A stretch of DNA of 64,000 nt from Blasia pusilla (GCA_050084515.1 CM114272.1:186001-250000), one strand, 5' to 3'; shown: positions 22,525-36,300, counted from the first letter of the stretch. Numbers and translations are program-made. Notes: a model not told the origin generated them from the sequence alone.

Positions 22525-23660
22525 ATCTTGTCAGATGCGATTGGAGATATAAAAGTTCAAGCTAGGGGATTACCTCCTTATGGTAGCCGAGTTTGTTCGA
22601 GTTCGTCACAAAGCATCAAAACAATTCCACCTTTGCGCTCGTTGCTCAGGTAGGCATCCCAAGTTGGTATGGCAACTCATAGTTTTGGATTAAGATTCTA
22701 AAAAAATTCCGTCTAATTTGAGGCACTGTCATCCGGCAAACAATTCACGGAACGACCAATTGTAAGCACCTCGTATGTCCTCTAATTAATGAAGTACTAA
22801 GTAAAACTTTAGCGAGTCTTTCTGCTCATCTAGGTGAATGATTACCTTTAGAAAAATTATTGAACGTGTTGTGATTCCATGTCAGCTGCTAGGATTCAAG
22901 CCTCTCAATCGCAAGAAGGCGGTTATTGCCGCCATCCTCGTGTTTGGTATGGTGGTGGCAAGCGGTATCGGAATGAAAATAATCACAGCAGCCTTATTCT
23001 CCTTTGCTGGACTTTTGATCACAAAATGCCTCACTCCTCGCGATGCAATGGTATTTCTCTATAACTTTTGCTTGACCCAAGGCATACCCTTCACCGTAAT
23101 GCTTTACTTTGGCACCCTGGTTGCCACGAAAGGTATTTGAGAGCTAGTAGAGCTTTAGGAGCAGTTAATCTGGCTAGCTCTAAGCGTTTGTTAGTCCATT
23201 TATAGATATTAGGAAGTGGCTAAGTTCAGTCCACGCGCTACTTCTTAGAAGGTTATCACCACAAGACTACGATACTATTAGCATCCAAGTTTACCCGAGG
23301 TACAGAGTTCAACTTATGTTGTGGTCGTGAGTTCTGGTACTTTGGACTCCCGAAACCATGCTAGTGGGAAGCACTCTAGGCACAATATGCTTCTTGTTGA
23401 TTAGTGTGATGGACTTGAGCATCATTTTTATTACCAAAATTTTAGGTTCATTAACGTAAGCCAACCACTGCAACCTTCCCCTCAATGCACTCATGTGCTT
23501 GCAGGAATCTATTGAGCTCCCAGTGCTGATCATGATTGCAGTTGCGTTTGGGATTGCGGAAGGCATGGTTGAAAGTGGCGCAACAACTCTCTTAGCGAAG
23601 GCTTTGATGGGTCTTGCAGGAAAATCCCTGTTGAGATCAACCAGCTTGTCAATGAATTCT
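22525..23660 (+). pseudogene. Fragment of a SAC1/SLT-like (SLC13-type) anion permease
   Basis: Three coding pieces with phase-consistent GT-AG introns: ~22525-22649, 22893-23050 and 23505-~23660. Piece 1 reads as the end of an RCK-C/TrkA-C domain (IGDIKVQA, then GDYLLMVAEF). A single extra base at about 22564 shifts the frame between these two strings. Pieces 2 and 3 read as permease membrane helices (KKAVIAAILVFGMVV, FAGLLITKCLTPRDAM, then ELPVLIMIAVAFGIAEGM). The CLTPRDA motif followed by a VLIMIA helix is the arrangement of sulfate-type transporters related to Chlamydomonas SAC1/SLT. N-terminal helices and the C-terminal half are missing, so this is a dead fragment. Confidence 0.55.
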
Positions 23661-26600
23661 CAAATTCCCATTTTGCCAACTTCCCCGCTCTTCTGGAAAC
23701 GAGTCATGGTTCAAAGGAGTACAGATCGATTGGCCAGGGCATCTTGACCGTCCAGATACTTGTTCACATCAATTGGTTACTCAAGTTCTTTGAACTGATT
23801 GTTGAATCACCGAACGTCAGTAGAATAGAGTTTACTATTTACTTAGTACAACGTTTTAGGTTCCTGGACTAATCAGAAAGTCTGTCCCAAGTCTCCGAAG
23901 ACTTTCCCGTGTGGGAAACCTAGAAATGAGGGAAGTTTGAGCTTGATGAGGCGCCGAGTCGAAGAGTCGTTGAGTTGGAACGCCGCTTGACTTAATCCAG
24001 ACTAACGTGAGTGCGTTTGGTACATGATTGACAGGATGTGTAGACTCCATAATTGAGACTCGAGTCTTGCTTTATGAGTGTATGGATGGTGACAACAATA
24101 TTGTATAGTAATATGTACAAGTATAAAAATTATCCTATCTCTTCAATTGAAATAAGGTGTATCCACATAATATATATAAGCAAGTCAAACATTGATCTTG
24201 GTAGGTTGAGGAGGGGGGTAACTTGAATGAATAAGTACTCAATTGGTTTGGGCTCATTTGGAGCTATTTTGAAGAACTTACCATTTTGATTAAATTCCTC
24301 ATTTTGGGCTTGCTTAATTTCCCTTTTTGGGTATTAATCCTTAAACTAGTATTATAGATTAGGTTAGATGAGTTTACTTTTTGGCATAGATCATCGAGAA
24401 GTGTGCTTGGGGAAGAAGAGAGGGCATACCTTATATAGATAGGGAAAAATTAGAGAACTCATTTAGATTCTCTCTTTGTTGAGAGTCCTTCCATGACACG
24501 ACAGAGTTATGGCCCTCAGATCACCCTCCTTGCCATATATATGTGTAATCCAAGCCTCTCGCAATGAGAATGTGTTTGGCTTGAAAATAAGAGAGCCCTA
24601 GAGTGTTTTGTTTGAGTGTGCTCTCGCTGATTTCGGGATTTTTGAATTGGACAACTTTTTGGTACATGACCTTCAGGATGTATAGACTCTATAATTAAGT
24701 ATGGTATCTTGTTTTATGAATGGTGACAAAAATATTATGTTGTGTAATTATATGTATACGTACAAAAAGAGATGTCATAGCTCGAGCATAGATGTCCTTA
24801 GCTCCGTCCATTCTGAATTTTTCAGGATAACTTTAGATCCATGAATGGGTTGGATTAATATTTGTGAAATCTTCGTCTAATTGATTTGGATGTATGTGGG
24901 AAAGGTGGCTCAAATTGGGACTATTTGGCCATGGGGTTTGCAAACTTTCTTACTATAGAGGATAGAATAATCCTTATTCAATTTTTCATCTAGAGCCATC
25001 TACTTGACTTGAATCTTCTTACAAAAATTACATTTATCATTAGGCTCCCTAGCTAACATAAAAGCTCACCACATACTATAGAGTAAGTTGATTGCACATT
25101 ACTCTCATATGGGGAACTTGGGATTATGAGAGCACGAGATATGGACCTCATGTGGTGCCCAACACACCTTTTACATATTGATAAAATCCAAGGCTCCATT
25201 TTCCTTTGACCATGATACCACACAGCTAATCGTCAAGGCTAAAGATTCAAAATCTAACTATAAAACTCATACAATTGTCTACAACTACCTAGACTTATTT
25301 GTCTCTTCTCTTCAATTATAAAAAAAATCAGTTTGAAATTGTGGAAACCACCTAAATAGCCTAGCTCTTCATAAAATCCAAGATGTGGGCAAGTAATCCA
25401 TTTAATCTCCTCTTTAAACTATCTTGAAGTCCTACACCTCCAATCAACAAGATTACTTTTCTACTACATCCCACTCTACTTGATCAAACATTAATATTGT
25501 GATAGCTACAAGAAGTGACTAAAAAAGATTCAACTTTAGAATAAACAAACAACTTCTCATATTTTAAATTCTCTCTCAATATCCCAAAATTTACAAATAG
25601 AACTCAATTTTTCTTTTAAATGTCGTGTTCACTTTTCTATGATAAAATTTATGTGTCATATATCGTTCTTTGATTCCTTTGAATGTGTTTGATTTTTATT
25701 TGGACTTGAATTTTTGAATCATGACATGGAAATCTCTCTTTTTAGCTTTTTTGCCCTCTACCTCCTAGAAAACATCTGATTTGCTCATTTAATCCTTGTT
25801 TAACTCTCGAAATCATATTCAAAGAGCTATTTCCATTTAGCAACTTTTGTATAGGATGGAAAAGTTCCTTAGGCTATCCACTTTTTTCATGACCTTTGAG
25901 CATAAGCCTAAGCATTTCCATTTTTTCTAGTCCCTTCTATTGTTGATGATACCCATGTTATAGATCCTCGTTTTATAGTAGTTCTTGCTTCTACCCATTT
26001 TGTGGAGCAACTCTTTATCTAAATTCTTAAAGTCCAACATAGTAAATGTTGGGTATGACTTTCTTTATGCCTTTCCTCAACATTCATACCATCTATTCCT
26101 CATTTTACCATCTACATTGAATCAAAGGGGTTCAAGTAATTGATATCCCAATTGGCTTTATAAACTATGGATCCAACTTCTTGGATGAGGTCATTTTGAA
26201 AGATATAAAATGACTTCATATACTATCTCATTTAGGGGATTCCTACGTTGCTTACAAAATTCTCTCCCAATAATTATTTTGATGCGCTTTCTACCTTTCT
26301 ACCCCATTTTATAATTCTTACATCAATTTGGCTCTTTTGACACTTATATCACGATAACATTTGGTAAGTTTCTTGGTCCTAATTCTTTTGATGGAATTCA
26401 TGGCATCTTGGCTTTACAAGAAACTATCTTGCATATTTATTTTGGGCTTTCCTCCATAATTGCTTATGCACTAGAAGCATTTTTTGGGAGTTGGGCTTTG
26501 GTTGCCTTCATTATGACTTCAATATTTATCTAACGAGATATACATATCTTGATAGATAATGTACGTGGCCCATATAGAGGAGGGGAAGAGCTTCAAGAGC

Positions 26601-28469
26601 TTATCTCCAAGAATTTTGATCCAAAAAAAATTTCAATCAATCTCTTCTAAGAAGCTTTTAGACTCATTAAGTTCTCCTTACTTCATGTGCATGTAAAATA
26701 ATAGGGATTGGCTTACTACAAATCCTCTTATTTTTCCATAGATTATATTTTCAAGAACTCTACGATTATGCCTTAGGCTTGCTTATCTTTCTCTTATAGA
26801 TATATCTACTAATATATGTGGGGAGCCCATTGAGGCAAAGGATATCCACATTCTCCAATCTATACATAGTGAAGAATAGAGGACAACCCATGATGTGATT
26901 AAAGAGGCAATAGCATCAGTGACTCATGTTGCAATGTACACCATTGTGACAGAAAAGTTACATGTCCAACCTTCTACTCCATAAGAAATCTCTTGTAGAA
27001 AATTCGATCTTATCCTATCCCGAGACAGCTCTCATCTATTAGATGATGTGATGGTTTATAATCCAACATATTCTGAATTAGTGTTTTGGGCCGCATATAC
27101 TAAAGGTTCCATGGCCAATGTAGTAGCAGGAATCCAAGAGCAAAGTTATACAATGAGATATGTGATTGATAGATTCTTTTCCTTTTGCAATGGAATTCTT
27201 TAAGAACTTACAATGGTCTCATTACTAGTGATGAAAGTCCCACAGTTGTTACTATGCAAATCCTTTTCTCATGTTTGCAACTAGTTTTTTAGTCTAATTT
27301 GTGCTAGTCATTTATGAGTTGACCCTAGTTTGTGACTATTTCTAACTTTGCGAGTATGTTGCAACTCCCACAAGACGCAAAAGACTTGCAAATTGTTAGT
27401 ACTTGGCATCATAAATGACTTGCACAAAATTGACAAACAAAAAAATCTCGACCATAAATTCCCCTTTCGCCTCCAAACCACTCCATTTTCGCTTTTCCTC
27501 CAAGCTTTATGAGGCTCCTTTCATCACTTTGCTACTAGTTTCTTTCTATAGTGGAGCTAAGTCTTGAAATTTTTATTTCGTTTGGAAAAAAAATGATATT
27601 GAAGGACATGTAGGCAATTGAAGTTCATAGTGTTATATTTTCTTTTACAAAATTATTGATTCTAAATTGTAAGAAATGTAGGAGTGAAAAAAAGCTATCC
27701 CTAAGAAAAAATGGGAAGAAGCTAAATCCCTTGCTACAAAAGTGTTCAACCAACCAAAAATTAACTAAAGACTCCAAACATAGCCAAAGAGAAGCAAAAT
27801 GTAACTACTTGTGAGTGCAGAAAACCACTAATTTTCAAGTTTTTTGCAAGACCCTCAGGATTCCAAAACCACTTCTTTGTGAGTGAAGGAAACTACTATT
27901 AGACTCCCTATTTGGCAAGCATTGTACGACTGATTTTTTTGTCATTTTTGTGACTTCTTTGCAAGTAATTAAACTCGATATTACCTGCTGACTTGCAAAG
28001 ATGCAAAAAAGTTATGATTCATTTATGAGCAGCATGCGAGTGTTTTGTGAGTGAATTGCAAATTGACATGTGAGTATAAGAAAATAGAACTTTCTAGCTA
28101 CATTGCATTCAAAAATTTTGAGTCCAATTCTCAATTTTGCAATTCTTTTGAAATTGCAAGACTCACAAAGTTGTGAGTCTAATTTGAATATAGTATGATC
28201 ATATTGCGGCTAAGTTGCGGCTCTCACAACTCGCAAATTGGCTACGAATGTGGTTATGTCTTTGATATTTTCTTAAGAATATGTGCTCACCATTCAATGG
28301 AGAATAATGAACTAGGCCCTTCTTCTAGTCCTTCTCTCTCCCTATTCTTATTACTTCTTATTAACAATCCATCTCAACGGCATTATGACGTACACAAGCA
28401 TTGATGTTGATATGTCAAGCCAAAGTGGTGGATGGCCACTCATCTCTTCGTTCACTTATATATGAACAA
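23661..28469. other. Long AT-rich decayed region, no supportable gene
   Basis: About 4.8 kb with no acceptable coding frame. A ~110-bp block (ttggtacatga...gtgtagactc...) at 24016-24125 recurs diverged at 24658-24770. Around 26.8-27.2 kb there is a stretch with few stops and protein-like composition that may be an old coding fragment, but I cannot identify it. From 27.2 to 28.2 kb the sequence is rich in gcaagt/cttgc words and is related, inverted, to 34.9-35.1 kb. Confidence 0.5.
27200..28260 (-). repeat. Degenerate repeat related (inverted) to 34.9-35.1 kb
   Basis: The reverse complement around 27,440-27,480 reads gaggcgaaaggggaattta, the same phrase as 34,910-34,927 on plus. It is followed in both by DNA rich in gcaagtcattt and gcgagt words. 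The two are diverged members of one repeat family lying on opposite strands either side of THI4. The family is unknown. Confidence 0.45.
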
Positions 28470-28758
28470 CCACCAATCAAGGTTGCATGGAAACGGACAA
28501 GTCCGTCCATGGGACCAACATGTCCACGGACTTGCCGCCTAGATACCGTGGTCCGCATCCATGCCCATCTCCGGAGGCCGAGCTCGTAGGGGGCATTTGG
28601 GCTGGTTGATCCCGTACGTGTTTTGTGGCCCCCGTCCAAGCCCGACCTACCATGTGCGGCCCCTATGTGGGCTGAGGTGCGGGCCGCGGGTACTTGGGCC
28701 CGTACCGACATGTCCATCCTAGGAACGGACTTTGACCGTGTGCAACCTTGCCACCAAT
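28470..28758. mobile_element. 273-bp hAT-type MITE with 8-bp target duplication
   Basis: The element spans 28478-28750. It begins CAAGGTTGCA and ends TGCAACCTTG, a perfect 10-bp inverted repeat. Weaker inverted similarity continues inside (cggacaagtccgt and acatgtcc against their complements). It is flanked by CCACCAAT at 28470-28477 and 28751-28758. The 8-bp duplication and short CA...TG-type ends fit the hAT superfamily. It is GC-rich, with repeated gggcc/ggcccg words, in an AT-rich surround, and has no transposase. The ~100-codon minus-strand frame inside is not a gene. Confidence 0.88.
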
Positions 28759-29985
28759 GTTCGTGTCAGTTATGTTTCAAGTTATTCATCACGTAGCTCA
28801 TTGAGTTGTTTTTCATGTTGACTTGTTGCCATTTTCTTTTTGCATTGAGGGCCTCCTTTCCTTATTGGCTTGTTGTTGCCTTTCCTTGTCCTCTTGTAAT
28901 TTGAGGATTATCATAAAGTGGATATTTGAATTCTTTTCATGGATGATCCGTCTTAGGTAATCCTCAAAATCTTGCCAAATTTACCCAATGTATATATATT
29001 AAATTTCTTCTTCAAGTTTTTACCATTGGCCATTTGACTAAGAATGTCTTTTATCTTTGATGATTTTCCAATGGGACCATCACGTTTGGACGGAAATTCC
29101 TCGTAACTAGACTCTACCTTTCTTTCTCCTTCCTTCTTAAGTTCAAAAGTCTTATATCTACTTAACGGGAATATCGACTTCACATTTCTTCCCCAAAGAC
29201 ACAAATATTTTCCCGCAAGTATTACATGAGATGCTCGTTGGACTTTCCCAACGATTTCTTCTAGTTTAGAACTTTAGACTTCTAAGGCTTAAGGTTCTTA
29301 GAAATGATAAACCTAAAATAAACTGCATGATGGAAAACCCATCGGAAATCACCTTAGGTTCTAATCCTCATGATAAGTATTACTTTTGTTTTTAACATCT
29401 ATTTCTCATATAAGTTTACAATACACCAAGAATAGGAAGGATATTCACATAAAAGAAGAGTCATGAGGACATGAAAGCATCTTTCATATCTAGTCATCTT
29501 ATCTCCTCTTCCCAAAAAAGTTTCATGCCATCTCTCATTTAGCTTATTTAAAGTGGCGTGACTCCAAATAGACAAATGGGCCCAAATAGTAACCCCACTC
29601 TTCAAAACACTAATACCACAAATTACCTACACTAGTTTGGAATAATATCCACTTTATTATAAAAATAAACCTAAAGAGGACAAAGAAAGGTTTGGTTAGA
29701 TAGACAAACCGACACCAATCTCGTGAATCAGCTTTTTGTCGTATCCGGAAATTCGGAATGATTCCCCTCCGCCATTCAGCGGGCTGTGAACGAACGGTCA
29801 GCGTGACAGGTCTCCTTCTTTTCATGCGATCCGACGGCTGACGATGGCAGGTAAAACCGGACAGGTCTCTGAGTATTTGTTTGGGGCTCAGCGTGGATAC
29901 AGTAAGCGGAGGTGAGGAGGTAAAGCCCGTTGCTGTAATAACGGGTGGAGGGCTCGCAATTTGCCCGGGGCGATATCGGTAATTC
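28759..29985. other. Intergenic DNA and THI4 upstream region
   Basis: AT-rich until about 29.7 kb, then GC rises toward the THI4 promoter. The word gacaggtctc occurs twice (about 29808 and 29858). No gene is seen. Minus-strand short frames at 28.95-29.8 kb have no recognisable features. Confidence 0.5.
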
Positions 29986-29991
29986 CTCTCA

Positions 29992-29998
29992 TATATAA
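29992..29998 (+). promoter_or_regulatory. TATA box of THI4
   Basis: TATATAA in the context CTCATATATAAAG, 124 nt upstream of the THI4 ATG. This implies a transcription start near 30,025 and a 5' UTR of about 95 nt. Confidence 0.75.
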
Positions 29999-30049
29999 AG
30001 TCCAGGAGCGCGGCATATCGTTCATTCCGAGCCCGAGAACGCAGTGTAG

Positions 30050-31331
<1,282 letters not shown>

Positions 31332-31333
31332 AC

Positions 31334-31339
31334 GTATGT
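31334..31339 (+). promoter_or_regulatory. Candidate 5' splice site in the THI4 3' UTR
   Basis: GTATGT directly after the TAA stop (31329-31331), upstream of the aptamer. In plant THIC genes, ligand-dependent use of a 3'-UTR 5' splice site is the output of the riboswitch. This is one candidate here; another weak donor (CAGTAAAA) lies near 31406. Confidence 0.4.
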
Positions 31340-31460
31340 TGTAGATATGTCGTGATTGAGTATATAGGACGGTTCGTTTCTGAAACAAAGTGTACAACGT
31401 TGTCAGTAAAAAGCCATGTATTCTGTGTAATATCTATCGCATCGGTGTCTAATGGTACTT

Positions 31461-31547
31461 GGCACCAGGGGTGCTTGCCTCGAAAGAGCAGGCTGAGAAA
31501 AAACCCTCATCACCTGATCAGGTTAATACCTGCGAAGGGAGAGTGCT
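31461..31547 (+). promoter_or_regulatory. TPP riboswitch (THI element) in the THI4 3' UTR
   Basis: Contains the consensus parts in order: P1 strand GGCAC (31461-31465), AGGGGTGC, the P3 arm, CAGGCTGAGAAA with the CUGAGA pyrimidine-sensor loop, ACCCT closing P2, ACCTGATCAGGTTAATACCTGCG forming P4/P5 with the TAATACCTGCG core, AGGGA, and P1 partner GTGCT (31543-31547). P3 is short, and the aptamer is about 87 nt. It starts 130 nt after the THI4 stop. By analogy with plant THIC it should control 3'-UTR splicing or 3'-end choice when TPP is high, lowering THI4 expression (inference for this gene). Confidence 0.95.
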
Positions 31548-32441
31548 ATTGTCGTGTTTTGCAGGACGGGGCCTAATTACTCTGCCATCCCTTGATACGA
31601 CTGGGGTATTTTCGCTCATCCTTGCTCCTTGAATGCTATTGCTGTACAGTTGCTTCAATTTCCTTTCTGTTGTGAATGACTCGCGCGGCATATGCATCGT
31701 TAGGTTATTTGCAGAGGTATCGTTAGTTTATGTGTTCATAGTTCGGTCGTAAGTAAATAGCTTGGTTTTTGAGAGTGTACTTGAGGGATTGTTACATGAT
31801 ACACAAGTAGATAGCGTGTTTTTGCGGCTACGTTGTGTGGCAAGCGGGAGAGTATTGTGGATCGTATTTTTCTTCACTTTTTTTGAATGAATGTGGATTG
31901 GATGAGATGGGACGTGAATTTGATTATCTCGGCAGCAACTGAAGTGCGACCATCTCGGAAGATAGTTAAAATAGTCTAGTTGGAGACACAGCAGAATAGA
32001 CGTCAATTCAAACGTGAATTCGTGTTGTGAAGTCGAGAATTTGTAGCCCTCCTCGTCGAGGGTGTCACCGTGACTACGGTCGCGGTTGCGAGAATATAAA
32101 ATAAAGGTTGCTGGCTGCAACGGTTTAATGGCATTTGTAAAGTTTTCCTGTATCGTATTTCTGTTGTAGTTGAACAATAAAACCTCTGTCCAGATCTGCG
32201 TAAAACAATCCAACAAAACAGATCAGAGGTTTGTTAGACAGGATTTCTTATCGTTCGAGGTAGATAGGAAGTTGAACGTTTATAGCTCTTCTCCGATGTA
32301 GAGAATTGGACAAAGAACGCAAGTCAGTGGAGTATTTCTAAGTCTGCACTTTTCGCTGGTATTTCAATAGTGAATGCCTTGGATTGGGCGGAAAGAGTAA
32401 AAGGACAGGAATTGCGAACTCATTTGAAGCAGATTTGATCG

Positions 32442-32538
32442 TTCTTATCAGCTGGTCTACCTCGATGCATATATGAAAGATGCAAATGAAAAAAATTTCC
32501 GATGGTTTCTTATCAGCTGGTCTACCTTGATGCATATA
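32442..32538 (+). repeat. 32-bp direct repeat
   Basis: ttcttatcagctggtctacc(t/c)tgatgcatata-like phrase at 32442-32473 and again at 32507-32538, 65 bp apart. Confidence 0.85.
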
Positions 32539-32601
32539 CGGCTCATTTACAAAATTGTATTTTACATTTGGAGTAAAATACAATTTTGTAGATGAGCTGT
32601 A
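32537..32601. repeat. 29-bp-arm hairpin plus third half-copy
   Basis: The left arm 32537-32565 and right arm 32573-32601 are near-perfect inverted copies built on ctcatYtacaaaattgtattttac, with a 7-nt loop. A third, direct copy of the arm (ggttcatctacaaaattatatttta) follows at about 32626-32650. It could be a tiny foldback insertion or a small-RNA hairpin. Confidence 0.8.
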
Positions 32602-33092
32602 TATCAGTTTTTTCTGATCATACGGTTCATCTACAAAATTATATTTTATTCCAAATGTTTGAATGTTTAAGTTGCTGAAGCACCCATGGTCTAGAAAATA
32701 GCCATATCCATGTAAATTAACACGTATAATAGTCTACAACTCGGCATGTTATTTTTTTGAAAGATAATTATAATACGTGGAGGATATTTACATCCATAAG
32801 AATGTAGTGTTCGACTGTAATTCGTTTGTTGAAAGCCAGGTAAAATATAATGATAAATGCAAAACTGAAATTTTTTTGTTCCGCTGTATAGCATCAAATT
32901 TGGAATTATTTGTAGAAAAAGAACGAATAAAATGAATTTTACTATCCATCAAGTAGGCATTCTTCGATATTATAGATAAATAATTCTTATGAAATGATTA
33001 GGAATGAAAAATTTCACACATGGAGGAAAATGAAAGAATTACTCACGTGTAGATATTAATGTGAAATTAGAAAACATCATGAATAAATTTTA

Positions 33093-33307
33093 ATTGAAAA
33101 ATGTTTTTCAATTACAGCCAACCTAGCAATCCAAGACAAGTTTTGATAAATTTTATTTAATTAATTTTGAAGAAAAATTCTAAAATTGATAAATTTTTTT
33201 TTTCATAGAATAAAGTTAATAAAATTGAAAAATGTTTTTTCAATTACAGCCAACCTAGCAATCCAAGACAAGTTTTGATAAATTTTATTTAATTAATTTT
33301 GAAGAAA
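33093..33307 (+). repeat. Tandem duplication, ~132-bp period
   Basis: attgaaaaatgttttttcaattacagccaacctagcaatcc... through aattttgaagaaa occurs at 33093-33175 and 33225-33307, nearly identical. It is a recent local duplication in AT-rich DNA. Confidence 0.88.
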
Positions 33308-36300
33308 TTAATTTTCTCTATAAAATTTCAACAAAAATAAAACAAAAGGAAAGACAATTATTTTTTGTTGCTTGCATAGAATAAAGTTAAAATTTCATGA
33401 ATTATCGGAAAATTTTGACACAGGTTTTCAAAGTTTCTCAATTAGTAACAATATCACTCATGTTGATAAAAAATGTGTCTCAAAATATTCTAAGGAGATT
33501 AAATGACATATATCTAAGGTAATATGTAATTTTCCTTCTAAAATAAAATTGAAATTATAATTTTTAGTTTTTTTCCAAAATTTTGAAATAATGATTTCAA
33601 TTTCTAAAATGAAAGAGGGAAATTATTTTTGGGATCCTATTTTTTAATTTGAATTTATCTTAAAACAAAAAATAAGAATTATTAAAAAACCTCTTTTCAA
33701 TTCAAATATTAGCTTAGTATAGGGGAAATTAAACAATAATTGAGTATCTTACAAACTTCACACGTGGCGTTCAGGAGCTTCTTAGCCACGACTAACCCCC
33801 TTAATAGTATGATTGCCTTTGCAATACACTAGGCAAGAGATGGACGAAGTCGCGGTGAACTTGTGACCCAGAAACACGAAGCTGCCGCGGATCGTGCGGG
33901 CGGACAAAGTTGTGGCACAGTGTAGACAAAGCCGCGGCATTGGAAGGGTGGAGCGAGCGCCTAAACGCCATATGGATCGGATGGAGTAGAGGGCTAGTAG
34001 GACAGATCCGAGGCCCAAGGCTAGAACCAATGCGCAGGGCTAGAAGAGAGGCAGATGGAGCACCAAAGGAGAAGAGGGAGTTGAGGCGTAGGGCTACAAC
34101 GGAGGAGAAATTAGGACCTAAGACTAAAACTTTTTGTTTCCTCCTTTTGAAAAGATATTAAATTAACTCCCACATTGACGGAACCCGTTTTGTTTCATGA
34201 AAAGATATTAAATTAACTTCTAGCAAATGCATCATATACACCTGTGAAGCTTTTGCCAAACGGACCTGGACAAAGATGGATGGAAATAAGAGTATGATGA
34301 TATTTCAATAATGGATGACAACACAAGTTTATTTTTGTCCTACATAGAAAGTCAACTACATTGGAGGATATGTTTAGAGCTCTCACTTCTCAATTGTAAG
34401 AGAAATGTGATGGGTTCTTGTCCTAAGTTGTATTTTCATAATCACTAAATTTATGAATAATTTTTGAGGATAGGATTTGCAAAGTAATTAATCTAATACT
34501 ACTATACTTTATTACTAAGTAGGAATTTGCAAGATTCTCAACTTGCAAATGCAATGCAAGAGTTTCATTTTCTTGACTCATAGTTTTATCTCGTCTTAGT
34601 TGCAATTCAATCAAAGAACAACAACAAAGTAGTTTTTTCTGCTTTTAGTTGCAAAGATGAAACTTAAAGTTGTTGTGTTTTGCTTTGTATTTTTTGTCTT
34701 CTTTTTCTGAATTTGAATTTATTCTTTGCAAACACTTTGCTTTTTTCCTTATATTCATTTCTTATAGTTGAGACTCACTCATCAACATATCCGTCAAAAG
34801 TGAAAAATTCATACCCAAAAAAACCCAAGGCTCGGCTCTACTTTAGAAAGAAACTAATGAGAAGATGAGTCTCGGAAAATGGCAGGAAAATTTAAAAATG
34901 TGGCGATTAGAGGCGAAAGGGGAATTTACGGTTGAGGTTTAATAGTAACTTTCGTTGTTTGCAAATACATCTGTGAGTTGTTTGAGAGTGCTATGAGAGT
35001 TTTTTACAAATGCTATGCAAGTCATTTGCAAGTATGTGAGCATTATGCGAGTCACTTACGAGTGGTTTACCCTAAATGCAAGTGCACCCGAACTCTCGTA
35101 TTGCGAGAGTTTTGAGAGTAACTTCTATCTCTTTGGAAGTTGGAGGTTGCGATGCCTGATCTATCTAATTAGAAGTAGGTCAGACCTGAGCTAAAAATTT
35201 AGTTTAGTGAGCTACTTTATGCAAGCACCTTAGAAACCTCACTTTAATGCTCTAAGAAGGATTGTGCGCTGTATTTGAAGTTTGTTTTTTTCTATGTGTT
35301 TCGGGAACTTGAATATCCCTTTGGGTAAATTTTCCTTATTTTTAGGGAAAATAGAGAGGAAAAAGAGGATGTGAAGTGCGTGATTTTGCATTATGATAGT
35401 CAAAGGAAGAGTGGATTAGGCTTTGTTGAATAACATGGGTTTATTTGGGGGCCATTGAGAAGAAGTGCACCTAGAAGCACTCAGATGGTTCACATTCTAC
35501 TTCATGTTCAATCTACAATTGGTAGACTAGATTTCTAGTTTGTGGTTTTGGGCATGAACTAAAGGATGAGTAGGTTGGGTAAGGACTTGTTGAATAAGGT
35601 GGATTTGTTTCGGGGGCCGTTGTCTTCTTATAGACCTATCCATGTGTCCTCCACACTTGCTTACAAAATAAGTTTTTGCACCCCCAAGGGCCACACATTG
35701 ACTTGGCTGCTATGGTGAGTGACGGGGTATGGGAGGGAATGTTGATGTGGATCTGCTGGTCCATGACAAGGCATCTAGACGTACAAGCCGACATGGCCGC
35801 AAGTTAGGGTCCCTTTTGTTTGCAATGTGCATATGTTGGCGGGAGATAGTGAGCAGGTGTTACATGTAGGGAGATTTTTAGGGAACGTGAAGGATTGCAA
35901 CACTGGGGGTAGGGAATGCCATGCATTTTGGACACATTGGGGAGGAAGTGAGGCAGCAAGGAATGTGCGCGCCTCTACAGTTCGAAGATAGTTCGCCTTA
36001 GGGACTACCACCATCTTCTTGTGGCTATCCACCACTAACTAGCATTTTGTCACTTTTAGTGGATATTTGTAATATGAGTACATGTTTTATTGTCCCTCTT
36101 CCTATTTTAGAGTGCATTGGTGAACTAGTGTAGAAGTTAGAACTCCCCCTACTGTAACATTTGAAGGTTCATACGAGTTCCATGTATAACTCGTAAGACA
36201 ATATATTCCTTGACTATCAACCTTCACTCAATACCTAGTCAAACTGCAACTTTGGAAATTACTGAATGATCAAGAAGAATTTGGGACAAAGGCACTTGGC

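Noticed and set aside
28415-28717. 100-codon minus-strand frame
   Set aside because: Lies inside the hAT MITE; frames in GC-rich MITEs are common by chance.
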